Shown here one piece after another: positions 1 through 9,570 of a stretch of DNA of 64,000 bases. A model generated the notes under the pieces. The model was not told the DNA's origin. It searched no databases and saw only the letters and a program-made list of their open reading frames with translations. Numbering within the stretch: position 1 is the stretch's first letter; each line of letters starts with the position of its first letter. The position numbers and the translations under genes were made by a program. The stretch spans positions 277,799 through 341,798 of the forward strand of contig NZ_JADMJN010000010.1 in assembly GCF_018780565.1 (NCBI RefSeq), given 5' to 3'. The stretch is from Rhodoferax sp. GTDB lineage: Bacteria > Pseudomonadota > Gammaproteobacteria > Burkholderiales > Burkholderiaceae_C.

Positions 1-893
1 GGCCAAGCCTGGTCGTACAGATCGAGTTCGGGAATGGTTGCGGTCAGGTCAATGTTGGTTGACCAATAGGCATCCACCGTGCCGACATCGCGCCAGTACG
101 AAGGTGCTTCGGGACTGGTCTTGACACATGACAAGGTGAACGGATGGGCCATGGCCTCGCCGCGGGATACCATGGCGGGAATCAGGTCCTTGCCAAAATC
201 GTGGCTTGATCGCGGGTCGCTGATGTCGGCCTTCAATGCCTCAAACAGATACTCGGCATCAAACACATAGACGCCCATGCTGGCCAGCGCCCAGCCGGGC
301 CGCTGTGCCATGGGCTGGGGGCAGGCAGGCTTTTCCTCGAAGCGGGTGATGCGACCCGTCTCATCTGCACTCATGACACCGAAGGCCGTGGCCTGCGCCA
401 GCGGCACCTCAATGCAGGCCACCGTGCATTGCCCGCCCTGCGCCACATGGTCTTCAATCAGCATGGCGTAGTCCATCTTGTAGACATGATCCCCGGCCAG
501 AACCAGGATGTAGCCGGGGCGGTGTTCTCGCAGGATGTCAAGGTTCTGGTAGACCGCATCGGCGGTACCGCGGTACCAGGCGTCTTCATCAACGCGCTGC
601 TGTGCGGGTAGCAGGTCAATAAACTCATTGAACTCGTTGCGCAGGAACGACCACCCATGCTGCAGGTGGCGCAGAAGGCTGTGCGATTTGTATTGTGTCA
701 ACACGCCGATCCGGTGCACGCCCGAATTCAGGCAGTTGGACAGCACAAAATCGATGATCCTGAATTTGCCGCCAAAATGCACAGCCGGTTTGGCGCAGTG
801 TTCCGTCAAGGCATGCAGCCGTGACCCTCGACCACCCGCCAGAACCAGCGCGATGGTCTGGCGAACCGGTTGGTGAAGATCACTCTTTTTCAT
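1..893 (-). CDS. glgC: Glucose-1-phosphate adenylyltransferase, 3' end outside window
   Basis: Makes ADP-glucose from ATP and glucose-1-phosphate, the committed step of bacterial glycogen synthesis. The start reads [20 protein letters not shown] and runs into the nucleotide-binding signature [11 protein letters not shown] followed by [15 protein letters not shown], as in the GlgC family. Near the window edge [15 protein letters not shown] matches the family's conserved 'PxLDLYD' region. About 297 residues are visible and the C-terminal beta-helix part lies outside. The ATG at 891-893 overlaps the malQ stop (ATGA), so it is the last gene of glgB-glgX-malQ-glgC and probably translationally coupled to malQ. 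Identity is firm; allosteric properties cannot be judged. Confidence 0.95.
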   Translation of the reverse strand, partial: MKKSDLHQPVRQTIALVLAGGRGSRLHALTEHCAKPAVHFGGKFRIIDFVLSNCLNSGVHRIGVLTQYKSHSLLRHLQHGWSFLRNEFNEFIDLLPAQQRVDEDAWYRGTADAVYQNLDILREHRPGYILVLAGDHVYKMDYAMLIEDHVAQGGQCTVACIEVPLAQATAFGVMSADETGRITRFEEKPACPQPMAQRPGWALASMGVYVFDAEYLFEALKADISDPRSSHDFGKDLIPAMVSRGEAMAHPFTLSCVKTSPEAPSYWRDVGTVDAYWSTNIDLTATIPELDLYDQAW

Positions 894-2458
894 ATGACAC
901 CTTTCAGTAGTTCAGTGGTCGGGGCCAGATTGCGTCCGTGTGCGTGGGTGAGTTCCGCAAGGCGTTTGGCCGGTCCAGCATCCACCTGGTGCCAGTCAAA
1001 ACGCCACTCCCAACATCCCTGCGACACGCCGGGCGTGTTCATGCGGTGGGCGCCATCCAGACCCAGCACGTCCTGAAATGGAAATATCACGGTGCGGGCC
1101 TGCGATTGCGACAGCGACTGCATCATGGCCCAGTGAACCTCGGCATCCACCTGCGGTCCGAGGTAGCAGCGGGCGCCATGCCGCTCCACGGCGCTGGCCG
1201 TCTGCCACCAGCCCAGGCTTGTGTCGTTGTCATGCGTGCCGGTGTAGGCCACCGTTTGCGCCTCAAAATTGTGCGGCAGGTAGGGGTTGGCAGGGCTGTC
1301 GCCGAATGCGAATTGCATCACACACATCCCGGGGAAGCCACAGGCTTTGCGCAAGGCAGTGACCCCGTCGGTGATGATGCCGAGGTCTTCGGCAATGATG
1401 GGCAGCGAGAAACCTGCCGACGCGTCAAAGGCTTCGCCAAGGGCATCAAACAATGCCTTGCCGGGTCCCGGGCGCCAGCACCCCGCGGCCGCAGTGGGCT
1501 CGCTGGCCGGGATCTCCCAATAGGACTCGAAGCCGCGAAAGTGATCGAGCCGCACCACATCCACCCAGTCCAGAAGCCGGCCCAGCCGGGCCTTCCACCA
1601 GGCAAAGCCATCCGCTGCCATGACGTCCCAACGGTACAGGGGGTTGCCCCAGCGCTGACCGGTCACGCTGAAGTAATCCGGCGGCACACCCGCGACCACC
1701 GTGGGCGCACCGTCTGGGTCCAGGTGGTATTGCTGCGCATTGACCCACACGTCAGCACTGTGATGCGCCACGAAAATCGGCGCGTCTCCCACAATGTAGA
1801 TACCGTGCGCATGGGCATACTCGCGCAGGCACCGCCATTGCAGGCTGAACCGCCACTGGATGAAACCAAAAAACCCCAAGTCATCGGCAAGCTGCATCGT
1901 GGCCCGTGCGATGGCACCCGGCTCACGCTGGCGCAGTGCCTGGGGCCACTCGGTCCATGGCTTGCCATGGCGTGCCTCCAGGGCCATGAACAGGGCATAG
2001 CCTTCCAGCCAGTGCGCCTGCTGTGCACGAAAGCTTTCAAACTCCAGCCACTCGGAGGGCTGCGCCTGCTCCCCAAACCCTTGCCAGGCTTCCCGCAAGC
2101 ACCCCATGCGGTAGGACGCAACCCGCTCGTAGTCACAATGCCCGGGAGCAAACCAGTTGTCCGGCCGGTCCGACAGCCAGCCGTGACGAATCAAATCCTC
2201 CAGGTCCACCATCAGCGGGTTACCGGCAAAGGTTGATGGGCTGTTGTAGGGCGAGTTACCCGAGCCCACCGGGGAGAGTGGCAATATTTGCCACAAGCGC
2301 TGCCCGGCGGATACCAGCCAGTCCACAAAATGGTAGGCCTCCGCGCCCAGGTCGCCCGAACCATGAGGCCCCGGAAGTGAGGTGATGTGCAGAAGCACGC
2401 CGCTGGTCCGCTGGGAAAGAAGGGGGGAGACCGCCGGACTCATGGCTTGTGCGATCAA
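890..2458 (-). CDS. malQ: 4-alpha-glucanotransferase (amylomaltase)
   Basis: Transfers alpha-1,4-glucan segments between maltooligosaccharides (GH77, cytoplasmic). The three acidic catalytic regions are visible: [10 protein letters not shown] (nucleophile Asp), PIIAEDLG (acid/base Glu) and [14 protein letters not shown] (stabilising Asp). At 522 residues it is the size of short, plant-DPE1-like amylomaltases rather than the longer E. coli MalQ. The start is uncertain. A TTG at 2458 overlaps the glgX stop (TTGA); an ATG five codons later gives MSPAVSPLL and is also plausible. Its place between glgX and glgC suggests recycling of short glucans released by debranching. Confidence 0.95.
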   Translation of the reverse strand: MIAQAMSPAVSPLLSQRTSGVLLHITSLPGPHGSGDLGAEAYHFVDWLVSAGQRLWQILPLSPVGSGNSPYNSPSTFAGNPLMVDLEDLIRHGWLSDRPDNWFAPGHCDYERVASYRMGCLREAWQGFGEQAQPSEWLEFESFRAQQAHWLEGYALFMALEARHGKPWTEWPQALRQREPGAIARATMQLADDLGFFGFIQWRFSLQWRCLREYAHAHGIYIVGDAPIFVAHHSADVWVNAQQYHLDPDGAPTVVAGVPPDYFSVTGQRWGNPLYRWDVMAADGFAWWKARLGRLLDWVDVVRLDHFRGFESYWEIPASEPTAAAGCWRPGPGKALFDALGEAFDASAGFSLPIIAEDLGIITDGVTALRKACGFPGMCVMQFAFGDSPANPYLPHNFEAQTVAYTGTHDNDTSLGWWQTASAVERHGARCYLGPQVDAEVHWAMMQSLSQSQARTVIFPFQDVLGLDGAHRMNTPGVSQGCWEWRFDWHQVDAGPAKRLAELTHAHGRNLAPTTELLKGVI

Positions 2459-4677
2459 GTGGGTGAACCCAGCTTTTGCACCATGGCGAACACCGAGCGC
2501 GGTGGCAGCGCAACGTCGTCAACACTGGTTTTTGCGCCGCCCCATTGCGACGGGTCCAGCACCAGAGCCGCAGCACTGTCGAGCACATGCAGCCAACGCC
2601 CCGCAGGCAATGCAAACTGTGCCGGCTCTGCGCCGGCATGGAACATCAACAACCAGCGCTGCGTTGGTGTCTGACCGTGCTCTGCCAGCTCGATCAGGCA
2701 GCCAAAGCTGCGGGCCTGCGGGTCTTCCCAATCGGTGGCGGTCAAGGCACTGCCGTCGGGTTTGCGCCAGGCGATGTCAGCGCCTTGACCCAAGGTATCC
2801 CACGCCACGTCGGCCGGTGCATCAGGAAGCAGGGGCCAGCGCGGCAGCTGGCCGGTAAACCAGCGGGCATGGCGCAATGCCACATGGGTCTGGCGCAGGT
2901 GAATCAGGTTCGCCACAAAGTCGATCAGGCCCGGGTCTGCGTCCTGCCAGTCCAGCCAGCTGGTCTCGTTGTCCTGGCAATAGGCGTTGTTGTTTCCGCT
3001 TTGAGAGTGCCCGAGTTCGTCTCCGGCCAGCAACTGTGGCACACCCTGCGCACAAAACAGGGTCGCCAGCAAAGCACGCCGCCACTGCCCGCGCACAGCC
3101 AGCACCGCCGCGTCGTGCGTCGGCCCTTCCACCCCTGCGTTGGTGCTGTGGTTGTTTTGCTGGCCGTCGCGATTGTCTTCGCCATTGGGCTGGTTGTGCT
3201 TGCGCCGGTAGGCGGTCAGGTCCGCCAGGGTCATGCCGTCATGCGCTGTGATCAGATTGACGCTGGCCAGTGGATTGCGCCCGGCGTGATCAAACAGATC
3301 ACTGGACCCGGTGAGCCGACGCGCGAAGTCGCCGCAAGTGCAGTCAAAGCCCAGCCAGAACGCACGGCTGGTATCGCGGAAACGGTCGTTCCATTCATGC
3401 CAGCCAGGCGGAAACTGGCCGAGCTTGTAGCCATCCGGCCCCACATCCCAAGGCTCGGCAATGAGTTTGACGCGGCCCAGCAAAGGATCCTGGGTGATGG
3501 CGGTCAGCAAGCCGGCCAGCGGGTGAAAGCTGTACTGGTGCTCGGGATCGCGCCCCAGGGCCGTGGCCAGATCGAACCGGAAACCATCCACACCAAAGGC
3601 CTGCACCCACCAGCGCAAGCTGTCCATCACCCACTGCACCGCGTGCGGCTGCGCCAGGTTGAGGCTGTTGCCACAGCCACTGTGATTCAGGTAGGTGCCA
3701 TGGGCATCCAGCGCATACCAACTGGCGTTGTCCAGCCCTCGCCAGCTCAGGGTGGGGCCCAGGCCATCGCTCTCTGCGCTGTGGTTGTAGACCACATCCA
3801 GCACCACCTCCAGCCCGTGTCTGTGCAACTGATCCACCATGTACCGGAACTCGGTCCGCACATCTCGGTATTGCCCGCTGGCGTAGCTCGGTTCAGGAAT
3901 GAAGAACCCCAGCGTGTTGTAGCCCCAATAGTTGCTCAGGCCTTTCTGGAGCAAATGCGCCTCGGAAATATGCAGGTGCACCGGAAGCAGGCACAAGGTT
4001 GTGATGCCCAGCCGCCGGTAATGCGCCAGCATGGGTTCGCTGACCAGGCCGGCGTAGCTCCCGCGCAAGGCCTCGGGCACCTCGGGATGGCGTTGCGTGA
4101 GCCCCTTGACGTGTGCCTCGTACAAAACCATATGCGCTGCTGGCCGCTGCGGACGCGGCGTCATGGCCGCACCGGCCTGCAACTGCGCCTCCAGGTCCAG
4201 CACCCGCGCTTTGGGAATACGCGCCGCGTTGTCGCCGGGGTCCGGCAGAGCGTCCAGCGCAAGCGTTGGCACGGCACCGTCCTCAGGCGGCCGGTAGCCC
4301 CGCTCCATGGCCAAACCCACTGTCGAACCCACCAAATCACGGGCGAAAGGGTCGATCAGCAGTTTCGCCGGATTGAAGCGGTGACCCTGCTCCGGCTGGT
4401 AGGGGCCGTGCGCGCGCAGGCCGTAGAGTTGCCCCTCGGCCAGGCCGGCCACAAAGCCATGCCAGATGCCATTGGTGCACACAGGCAGGGTAAATCGGGC
4501 GATCTCCCCTTCACCCCGCGCGTCATAAAGGCATACCTCCAGGCGCTCGGCATGACGCGAGTAAACCGCAAAATTCACACCCTGAGACCCTGCCAGCGTT
4601 ACGCAACTGGCGCCCATGGGCCAAGGCTGCCCTGGCTCACAGGACAGGCGTGGTGTTGACGGGTTCGCTGGATTCAC
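2455..4677 (-). CDS. glgX: Glycogen debranching enzyme, isoamylase type
   Basis: Hydrolyses alpha-1,6 branches of phosphorylase-trimmed glycogen (GH13 subfamily 11). An N-terminal CBM48-like region (SQGVNFAVYSRHAERLEVCL) precedes the GH13 barrel with VVYNH, GVDGFRFDLATAL (nucleophile Asp), LIAEPWD (acid/base Glu) and LITAHDG (third Asp). The start is set at a GTG (4677) that overlaps the glgB stop as GTGA, in line with the other overlapping junctions of this operon. An ATG 24 bases upstream (4701) is also possible but lies deeper inside glgB. About 740 residues, slightly longer than E. coli GlgX. Confidence 0.93.
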   Translation of the reverse strand: MNPANPSTPRLSCEPGQPWPMGASCVTLAGSQGVNFAVYSRHAERLEVCLYDARGEGEIARFTLPVCTNGIWHGFVAGLAEGQLYGLRAHGPYQPEQGHRFNPAKLLIDPFARDLVGSTVGLAMERGYRPPEDGAVPTLALDALPDPGDNAARIPKARVLDLEAQLQAGAAMTPRPQRPAAHMVLYEAHVKGLTQRHPEVPEALRGSYAGLVSEPMLAHYRRLGITTLCLLPVHLHISEAHLLQKGLSNYWGYNTLGFFIPEPSYASGQYRDVRTEFRYMVDQLHRHGLEVVLDVVYNHSAESDGLGPTLSWRGLDNASWYALDAHGTYLNHSGCGNSLNLAQPHAVQWVMDSLRWWVQAFGVDGFRFDLATALGRDPEHQYSFHPLAGLLTAITQDPLLGRVKLIAEPWDVGPDGYKLGQFPPGWHEWNDRFRDTSRAFWLGFDCTCGDFARRLTGSSDLFDHAGRNPLASVNLITAHDGMTLADLTAYRRKHNQPNGEDNRDGQQNNHSTNAGVEGPTHDAAVLAVRGQWRRALLATLFCAQGVPQLLAGDELGHSQSGNNNAYCQDNETSWLDWQDADPGLIDFVANLIHLRQTHVALRHARWFTGQLPRWPLLPDAPADVAWDTLGQGADIAWRKPDGSALTATDWEDPQARSFGCLIELAEHGQTPTQRWLLMFHAGAEPAQFALPAGRWLHVLDSAAALVLDPSQWGGAKTSVDDVALPPRSVFAMVQKLGSPT

Positions 4678-6587
4678 CCTGCCACCCCCTGCCCCAACCA
4701 CAGCGTGCCCAGCGGCGGCAGGCTCAACACCACAGACTGGGCGTGCCCATGGCTGGGTACCGGCTCGGACGACACTGCGCCGGCATTCCCGACATCACTG
4801 CCACCGTAGTAGGCCGCATCCGTGTTCAGCACCTCGTTCCAGATACCCCCCTGCGGTACCCCCATGCGATAGCCATGCCGTACCACCGGCGTCATGTTGC
4901 AAACCACCGCAATGTGTTGTCCATGTCCCGGGCTGCTGCGCACAAAGCTGAACACCGATTGCGCCCGGTCCTCCACGTCAATCCACGAAAATCCTGCCGG
5001 CTGGTCGTCGCAAGCGTGCAAGGCCCCACAACGCCGATAGAGGTGATTGAGGTCGCGCACCAACCGGTGCACACCCACATGGTCGGGATTGTCCAGCAGA
5101 GCCCAGTCGAGCGCCACGTCGTGGTTCCATTCGCGGATCTGCGCCAGCTCACTGCCCATGAAAAGCAGCTTCCTGCCGGGATGGGCGTACATCAAGGCAT
5201 ACAGCGTGCGCAGATTGGCCCGCTTTTGCCAAGGGTCGCCCCACATCTTGGCGTACAGCGAGCCCTTGCCATGCACCACTTCGTCGTGCGACAGCGCCAG
5301 CACAAAATGCTCGCTGTACGCATACATCATGGCGAAGCTGATGCGTTCGTGGTGATGGGAGCGATGGACCGGATCCTCCGCAAAATACGCCAGCGTGTCG
5401 TGCATCCACCCCAGGTTCCATTTGTAGTGAAAACCCAACCCGCCATGCCAGGGCGGCGCCGTCACACCCGAGTAGGCCGTCGATTCCTCGGCCAGCGTGA
5501 TCGCACCGGGCGCCTCCAGCCCCAGCACGCGATTGACCTCCCGCAGGAAGGCAATCGCCTCATAGTTCTCGCGCCCCCCATCGCGGTTGGGGACCCACTC
5601 ACCTTCAGGGCGGCTGTAGTCGCGGTACAGCATCGAGGCCACTGCATCCACCCGCAAACCATCCACACCATAGCGCTCGATCCAGAACAGGGCATTGCCC
5701 ACCAGGAAGTTGCGAACTTCATTGCGGCCATAGTTGTAGATCAGCGTGTTCCAGTCACGATGGACACCCTCGCGCGGATCGGCATGTTCAAACAGGGCCG
5801 TACCATCGAAGCGCGCCAGCGCGTGCGCATCGGCCGGAAAATGGGCCGGCACCCAGTCCAGCAGGACCAGCAAGCCGGCCGCGTGCGCAGCGGCGACAAA
5901 GTTGCGAAAAGCCTGCGGCGAGCCATAGCGCGCAGTTGGCGCATACAGGCCCGTGGGCTGGTAGCCCCAGGAGCCGTAGAACGGATGCTCGCTCACCGGC
6001 ATCAGCTCCAAATGCGTGAAGCCCAGATCGGCCACATAAGGCACCAGCGCATGCGCCAGGTAATCCCAATCCGGCAGTTGACCGTCCGGGCGCCGCCAGG
6101 ACCCCGCGTGCACCTCGTAGATAGCCATGGGTGCATTCAAGGCATTGGCATGCGCCCGGCGCCCGGGTGGCAGCACCACCGGTTCGGGCAATTGCATCAC
6201 CATGCAGGCGTGGCCCGAACCGCGCTCGGTGCGCAAGGCATAGGGGTCGGCCTTGAAAATCTGAATGCCGTCGGGCCCCTGCACCGCAAACTTGTACAGG
6301 GCCCCCTCCAGAACGCCCGGCACAAAAAGTTCCCAGGCGCCGTAATGGGCGTGGCGCTGCATCACATGCTGTTGCGCATCCCAGTGATTGAAATCCCCCA
6401 CCACGGAAACGCGCCGGGCGTTCGGTGCCCACACCGCAAACACGGTACCGGCCTGCGTCCCTTGCGTGCAGGGATGGGCACCCAACTTTTCCCACGGCCT
6501 CAGGTGCTGGCCTTGCGCCAGCAGCCAGATGTCGGTCTCGCCTAACCAGGACTCACTGACATGCGGAGGGGATACGTTGGGCGACAT
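4674..6587 (-). CDS. glgB: 1,4-alpha-glucan branching enzyme
   Basis: Forms alpha-1,6 branches in glycogen. A CBM48 domain (FAVWAPNARRVSVVGDFNHW, about residues 45-70) is followed by the GH13 barrel: DWVPAHFP, GVDGLRVDAVASMLYRDYSR (nucleophile Asp), ITLAEEST (acid/base Glu) and LSHDEVVHGKGSL (third Asp). At 637 residues it is the shorter GlgB form lacking the extra N-terminal domain of E. coli (about 730). First gene of the four-gene glycogen operon; only 40 bases separate it from the upstream permease gene on the same strand, so co-transcription is possible. Confidence 0.95.
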   Translation of the reverse strand: MSPNVSPPHVSESWLGETDIWLLAQGQHLRPWEKLGAHPCTQGTQAGTVFAVWAPNARRVSVVGDFNHWDAQQHVMQRHAHYGAWELFVPGVLEGALYKFAVQGPDGIQIFKADPYALRTERGSGHACMVMQLPEPVVLPPGRRAHANALNAPMAIYEVHAGSWRRPDGQLPDWDYLAHALVPYVADLGFTHLELMPVSEHPFYGSWGYQPTGLYAPTARYGSPQAFRNFVAAAHAAGLLVLLDWVPAHFPADAHALARFDGTALFEHADPREGVHRDWNTLIYNYGRNEVRNFLVGNALFWIERYGVDGLRVDAVASMLYRDYSRPEGEWVPNRDGGRENYEAIAFLREVNRVLGLEAPGAITLAEESTAYSGVTAPPWHGGLGFHYKWNLGWMHDTLAYFAEDPVHRSHHHERISFAMMYAYSEHFVLALSHDEVVHGKGSLYAKMWGDPWQKRANLRTLYALMYAHPGRKLLFMGSELAQIREWNHDVALDWALLDNPDHVGVHRLVRDLNHLYRRCGALHACDDQPAGFSWIDVEDRAQSVFSFVRSSPGHGQHIAVVCNMTPVVRHGYRMGVPQGGIWNEVLNTDAAYYGGSDVGNAGAVSSEPVPSHGHAQSVVLSLPPLGTLWLGQGVAG

Positions 6588-6627
6588 GGCACGGCGGGCA
6601 ATGTCGCGTCAAACGCATGGCCGAAGG

Positions 6628-7953
6628 TCACTGGCGCCTGACCCGGGAAGCCAGCCACACCAGCACAAGCACGGGCACACCCAGCAGGGCGGTGGCAACG
6701 AAGAAGTGTTGATAGCCATATGCATCTACATAGCGACCCGAATAACCCGCCAGGAATTTGGGGGCTAGCAACATCATAGAACTGAACAATGCGTATTGGG
6801 TAGCAGAGTAGTTGACATTTGTCAAGCCAGAGAGATAGGCAATAAATGCCGCCGATGCGATGCCGCTGGACAGGTTGTCCGCAGAGATCACAAAGATCAG
6901 GGCCGTCACATCGTGGCCCCGGGTGCCAAGCCAGGCGAACAGCAGATTGCTGGCAGCGCCCAGCACAGCCCCCAGCATTAACACCCGCATCACACCCAGC
7001 CGCATAGACAGCACCCCCCCCACAAACGCCCCGACCAAAGTCATGATGACGCCGTAAATCTTGGTCACCGCCGCCACTTCGTCCTTGGTGTACCCCATGT
7101 CGACGTAAAACGGATTGGCCATGATGCCCATGACAACATCGCTGATGCGGTAGATCCCGATCAGCGCCAGAATCAGCAGGGCTTGCCATCGGTAACGCTG
7201 CAAAAAATCGGCAAACGGTTGAACCAGCGCGCCATGGAGCCATTCGGCCGCATTCCGGGCGGGCGCTAACTCCCGCCGCAGAGGTTCAGGCGACAACATC
7301 ACGGTCAGCATGCCCAGCAACATGCTGCCCGCCATGACCAGGTAAGCCGCCTGCCAGGCGCCGAACTGGTAGGCGGGAAGACCCGCCACTTCGGCGCGTG
7401 CAGCAAGCCACAACACACCGGCGCCCGCCCAGATCATGGCCAGGCGGTAGCCGGTTTGGTACGACGCTGCCAGTGCGGCCTGGCGATCAAGGTCGGCCGA
7501 TTCGATGCGAAACGCGTCCAGGGCAATGTCCTGCGTGGCTGACCCCAGGGCCACCGCCAAAGCACCCCAGACAACCGGCTGCAGGGCCACCCGGGGGTCA
7601 TTGAACGACATCGCCACCAGACCCAGCAAAATGGCAACTTGTGAAACCAGAAGCCAGCTGCGCCGACGTCCCATCCAGCGCGTCAGAAAGGGAATCGGCA
7701 TCCGGTCAACCAGGGGTGCCCAAACCCATTTGAAGGCATAGGCCAGGCCGACCCAGCTCAGGTAACCAATGGTGGTACGGTCAATGCCCGCCTCGCGCAG
7801 CCAGAAACTCAAGGTGCCCAGCACCAGAAGCAAAGGGAGACCGGCAGAAAAGCCCAGCAACAGCATTCGCACCGTGGGCGGCTCCAGGTAGACCTTGAAG
7901 GTGGTCACCCAGGAGGGCTTGATTTGGCTGGCATCGGGAGCACTTGGTGTCAT
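6628..7953 (-). CDS. AmpG-like MFS permease
   Basis: Twelve-helix major facilitator protein of the AmpG type, which imports anhydro-muropeptides into the cytoplasm for cell-wall recycling. Family traits: the opening TVRMLLLGFSAGLPLLLVLG, then WLREAGIDRTTIGYLSW and KWVWAPLVDRM, closely resembling AmpG N-termini. Length 441 residues, somewhat below E. coli AmpG (491). It lies just upstream of glgB on the same strand with no muropeptide gene nearby, so the substrate is inferred from family alone; related permeases of other specificity exist. Confidence 0.8.
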   Translation of the reverse strand: MTPSAPDASQIKPSWVTTFKVYLEPPTVRMLLLGFSAGLPLLLVLGTLSFWLREAGIDRTTIGYLSWVGLAYAFKWVWAPLVDRMPIPFLTRWMGRRRSWLLVSQVAILLGLVAMSFNDPRVALQPVVWGALAVALGSATQDIALDAFRIESADLDRQAALAASYQTGYRLAMIWAGAGVLWLAARAEVAGLPAYQFGAWQAAYLVMAGSMLLGMLTVMLSPEPLRRELAPARNAAEWLHGALVQPFADFLQRYRWQALLILALIGIYRISDVVMGIMANPFYVDMGYTKDEVAAVTKIYGVIMTLVGAFVGGVLSMRLGVMRVLMLGAVLGAASNLLFAWLGTRGHDVTALIFVISADNLSSGIASAAFIAYLSGLTNVNYSATQYALFSSMMLLAPKFLAGYSGRYVDAYGYQHFFVATALLGVPVLVLVWLASRVRRQ

Positions 7954-7997
7954 GCGGGAATAATACGCGCAGCCTTGTGCACTTTTTCAAATCGAAC

Positions 7998-8831
7998 ATG
8001 AACACTCACCAAACCCTTCGCCGCCATCCGATCCGGCGTTTGACACTGCTGCTGGCCCTGTGCGGGGTGATTGCGCCTGTGGCCCTGGCGCGCGAAGGTG
8101 TCGAGGTGGGCGGCAATTCTGCTTTCAGCAAGCTGGTGCCGGCCGAGAGCGTGGAGCGCTCTGCTGGGCAGCAATACACCCAGATGCTGCAACAGGCTGC
8201 CGCAAAGAACGCACTGGCCCCCAAGGACCATCCCCAAGTGCAACGCCTGCGAGCCATTGCCAAGAACATCATTCCCTTTGCCATCGCATGGAATCCGCGC
8301 GCCCGGGACTGGCACTGGGAAATCAATCTGATCGGCGGCAAGCAGGTCAACGCGTTTTGCATGCCGGGTGGCAAGATTGCCTTTTACAGCGGCATCCTGG
8401 ATCAGCTCAAGCTGACCGATGACGAGGTGGCCATGGTCATGGGGCACGAGATTGCCCACGCCCTGCGCGAACATGCCCGCGAGCGCATGGGCAAGAACGC
8501 CGCAACCGGGCTGGGTGCCAACTTGTTGAGCCAGTTCTTCGGTTTTGGACAGGTTGGACAGACCCTGACCAACTATGGCGCCCAACTGCTGACCCTGGAG
8601 TTCAGCCGCGAAGACGAGTCCGAAGCTGACCTGGTAGGCATGGAACTGGCCGCCCGTGCCGGCTACAACCCCAGGGCCGGCGTCAGCCTGTGGCAAAAAA
8701 TGGGCGCCCTCAGCAAGGGGGCACCACCACAATGGCTGTCGACCCACCCCTCCGGCAGCACACGCATCGCCGAGATTGAGGCCAACTTGCCCAAAGTGAT
8801 GCCGCTTTACGAGCGGGCGAAAAAAGGATAA
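7998..8831 (+). CDS. M48-family zinc metalloprotease, secreted
   Basis: Periplasmic peptidase of the M48 family (relatives LoiP, YcaL, BepA), which degrade misfolded envelope proteins. The start is placed at the ATG giving MNTHQTLRRHPIRRLTLLLA, which yields a signal peptide cleaved near ALA-R. The zinc motif HEIAH is at about residues 150-154, and the third ligand Glu is likely in FSREDESEADLVGMELAARA. There is no TPR domain, unlike BepA. Length 277 residues. Divergent from the AmpG-like gene, with their start codons 44 bases apart. Confidence 0.88.
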   Translation: MNTHQTLRRHPIRRLTLLLALCGVIAPVALAREGVEVGGNSAFSKLVPAESVERSAGQQYTQMLQQAAAKNALAPKDHPQVQRLRAIAKNIIPFAIAWNPRARDWHWEINLIGGKQVNAFCMPGGKIAFYSGILDQLKLTDDEVAMVMGHEIAHALREHARERMGKNAATGLGANLLSQFFGFGQVGQTLTNYGAQLLTLEFSREDESEADLVGMELAARAGYNPRAGVSLWQKMGALSKGAPPQWLSTHPSGSTRIAEIEANLPKVMPLYERAKKG

Positions 8832-8862
8832 CGCTCAACAGCCCACCACGTGGGCAGGCGCA

Positions 8863-9501
8863 TCAGGTGCCGCCCACGTAGGGGTTGGTTTTGCGTTCGC
8901 GCCCAAACGTGCTCTCCGGGCCATGACCCGGAATGAACACCGTGTCGTCGCCCATGGGCCACAGGCGCTGCACGATGCTGGCAATCAGCGTGTCCTGATC
9001 GCCCTGCGGGAAATCGGTGCGCCCAATCGATCCGGCAAACAAAACATCACCCACAAAGGCCCGTTTGGCTTCGCGCGAGTGAAACACCACATGGCCCGGC
9101 GTGTGACCGGGACAGTGGCGTACCTCCAGGGTGCAATTACCCACCGTCACTGCGTCACCGTCAAACAACCAGCGCGTGGGCACAAACGCGTCCGCGTGAG
9201 GCAGGCCAAACATCCGTCCCTGTTCTGGCAAGCCATCAATCCAGAACTGATCCCCCGGATGTGGACCCACGATGGGTAGATGAAGCTGCCGCGCCAACTC
9301 AGCCGTTCCGCCTGCGTGATCGATGTGGGCATGGGTCTGCCAGATCTGCGTCAGCGTCAGACCGAGTCGCTTGACCTCGGCGAGCAGGCGGTCAAGATTG
9401 CCTCCCGGATCGATGACGGCGGCTTGCAAGGTCTCGTCGCACCAGACAATCGAGCAGTTTTGCTGGAAGTCGGTCACTGGAACAGTCAGGTAGCGCAACA
9501 T
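8863..9501 (-). CDS. MBL-fold hydrolase, glyoxalase II-like
   Basis: Metallo-beta-lactamase-fold hydrolase resembling the YcbL/GloB-like group. The metal signature THAHIDHAGG is present, with further ligand regions RHCPGHTPGHVVF and AFVGDVLFAGSIGRTDFPQG, the latter typical of this family. Length 212 residues, without the C-terminal HAGH domain of true GloB, so a small thioesterase role is likely but the substrate is unknown. Downstream of xth on the same strand; an AT-rich hairpin separates the two. Confidence 0.85.
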   Translation of the reverse strand: MLRYLTVPVTDFQQNCSIVWCDETLQAAVIDPGGNLDRLLAEVKRLGLTLTQIWQTHAHIDHAGGTAELARQLHLPIVGPHPGDQFWIDGLPEQGRMFGLPHADAFVPTRWLFDGDAVTVGNCTLEVRHCPGHTPGHVVFHSREAKRAFVGDVLFAGSIGRTDFPQGDQDTLIASIVQRLWPMGDDTVFIPGHGPESTFGRERKTNPYVGGT

Positions 9502-9513
9502 ATTGATGGTATT

Positions 9514-9570
9514 TTAGGCCTCTGGCCCTTATGGAATATACGTAATATGCTATTGATTAAATAGCATATT
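9514..9570. repeat. Dispersed hairpin repeat, overlaps the xth 3' end
   Basis: A 'ggcctctggcccttatg' box is followed by a hairpin with 11-base perfect arms (AATATGCTATT / AATAGCATATT, loop GATTA, 9544-9570). The hairpin contains the last codons and stop of xth. Similar units occur at 38219-38270 and, more loosely, at 20678-20702, 27558-27576 and 56127-56177. Such GCTAT..ATAGC repeats are common in Comamonadaceae genomes. It may act as a terminator between xth and the downstream hydrolase. Confidence 0.6.

Noticed and set aside
2476..4659. Long plus-strand open frame opposite glgX
   Set aside because: GC-rich antisense shadow; the minus strand encodes a clear GlgX and this frame shows no family traits.
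4650..6545. Long plus-strand open frame opposite glgB
   Set aside because: Antisense shadow of glgB with His/Arg-rich low-complexity translation.
8841..8855. GCCCAC/GTGGGC hairpin between convergent genes
   Set aside because: Six-base stem without a T-run; too weak to call a terminator.
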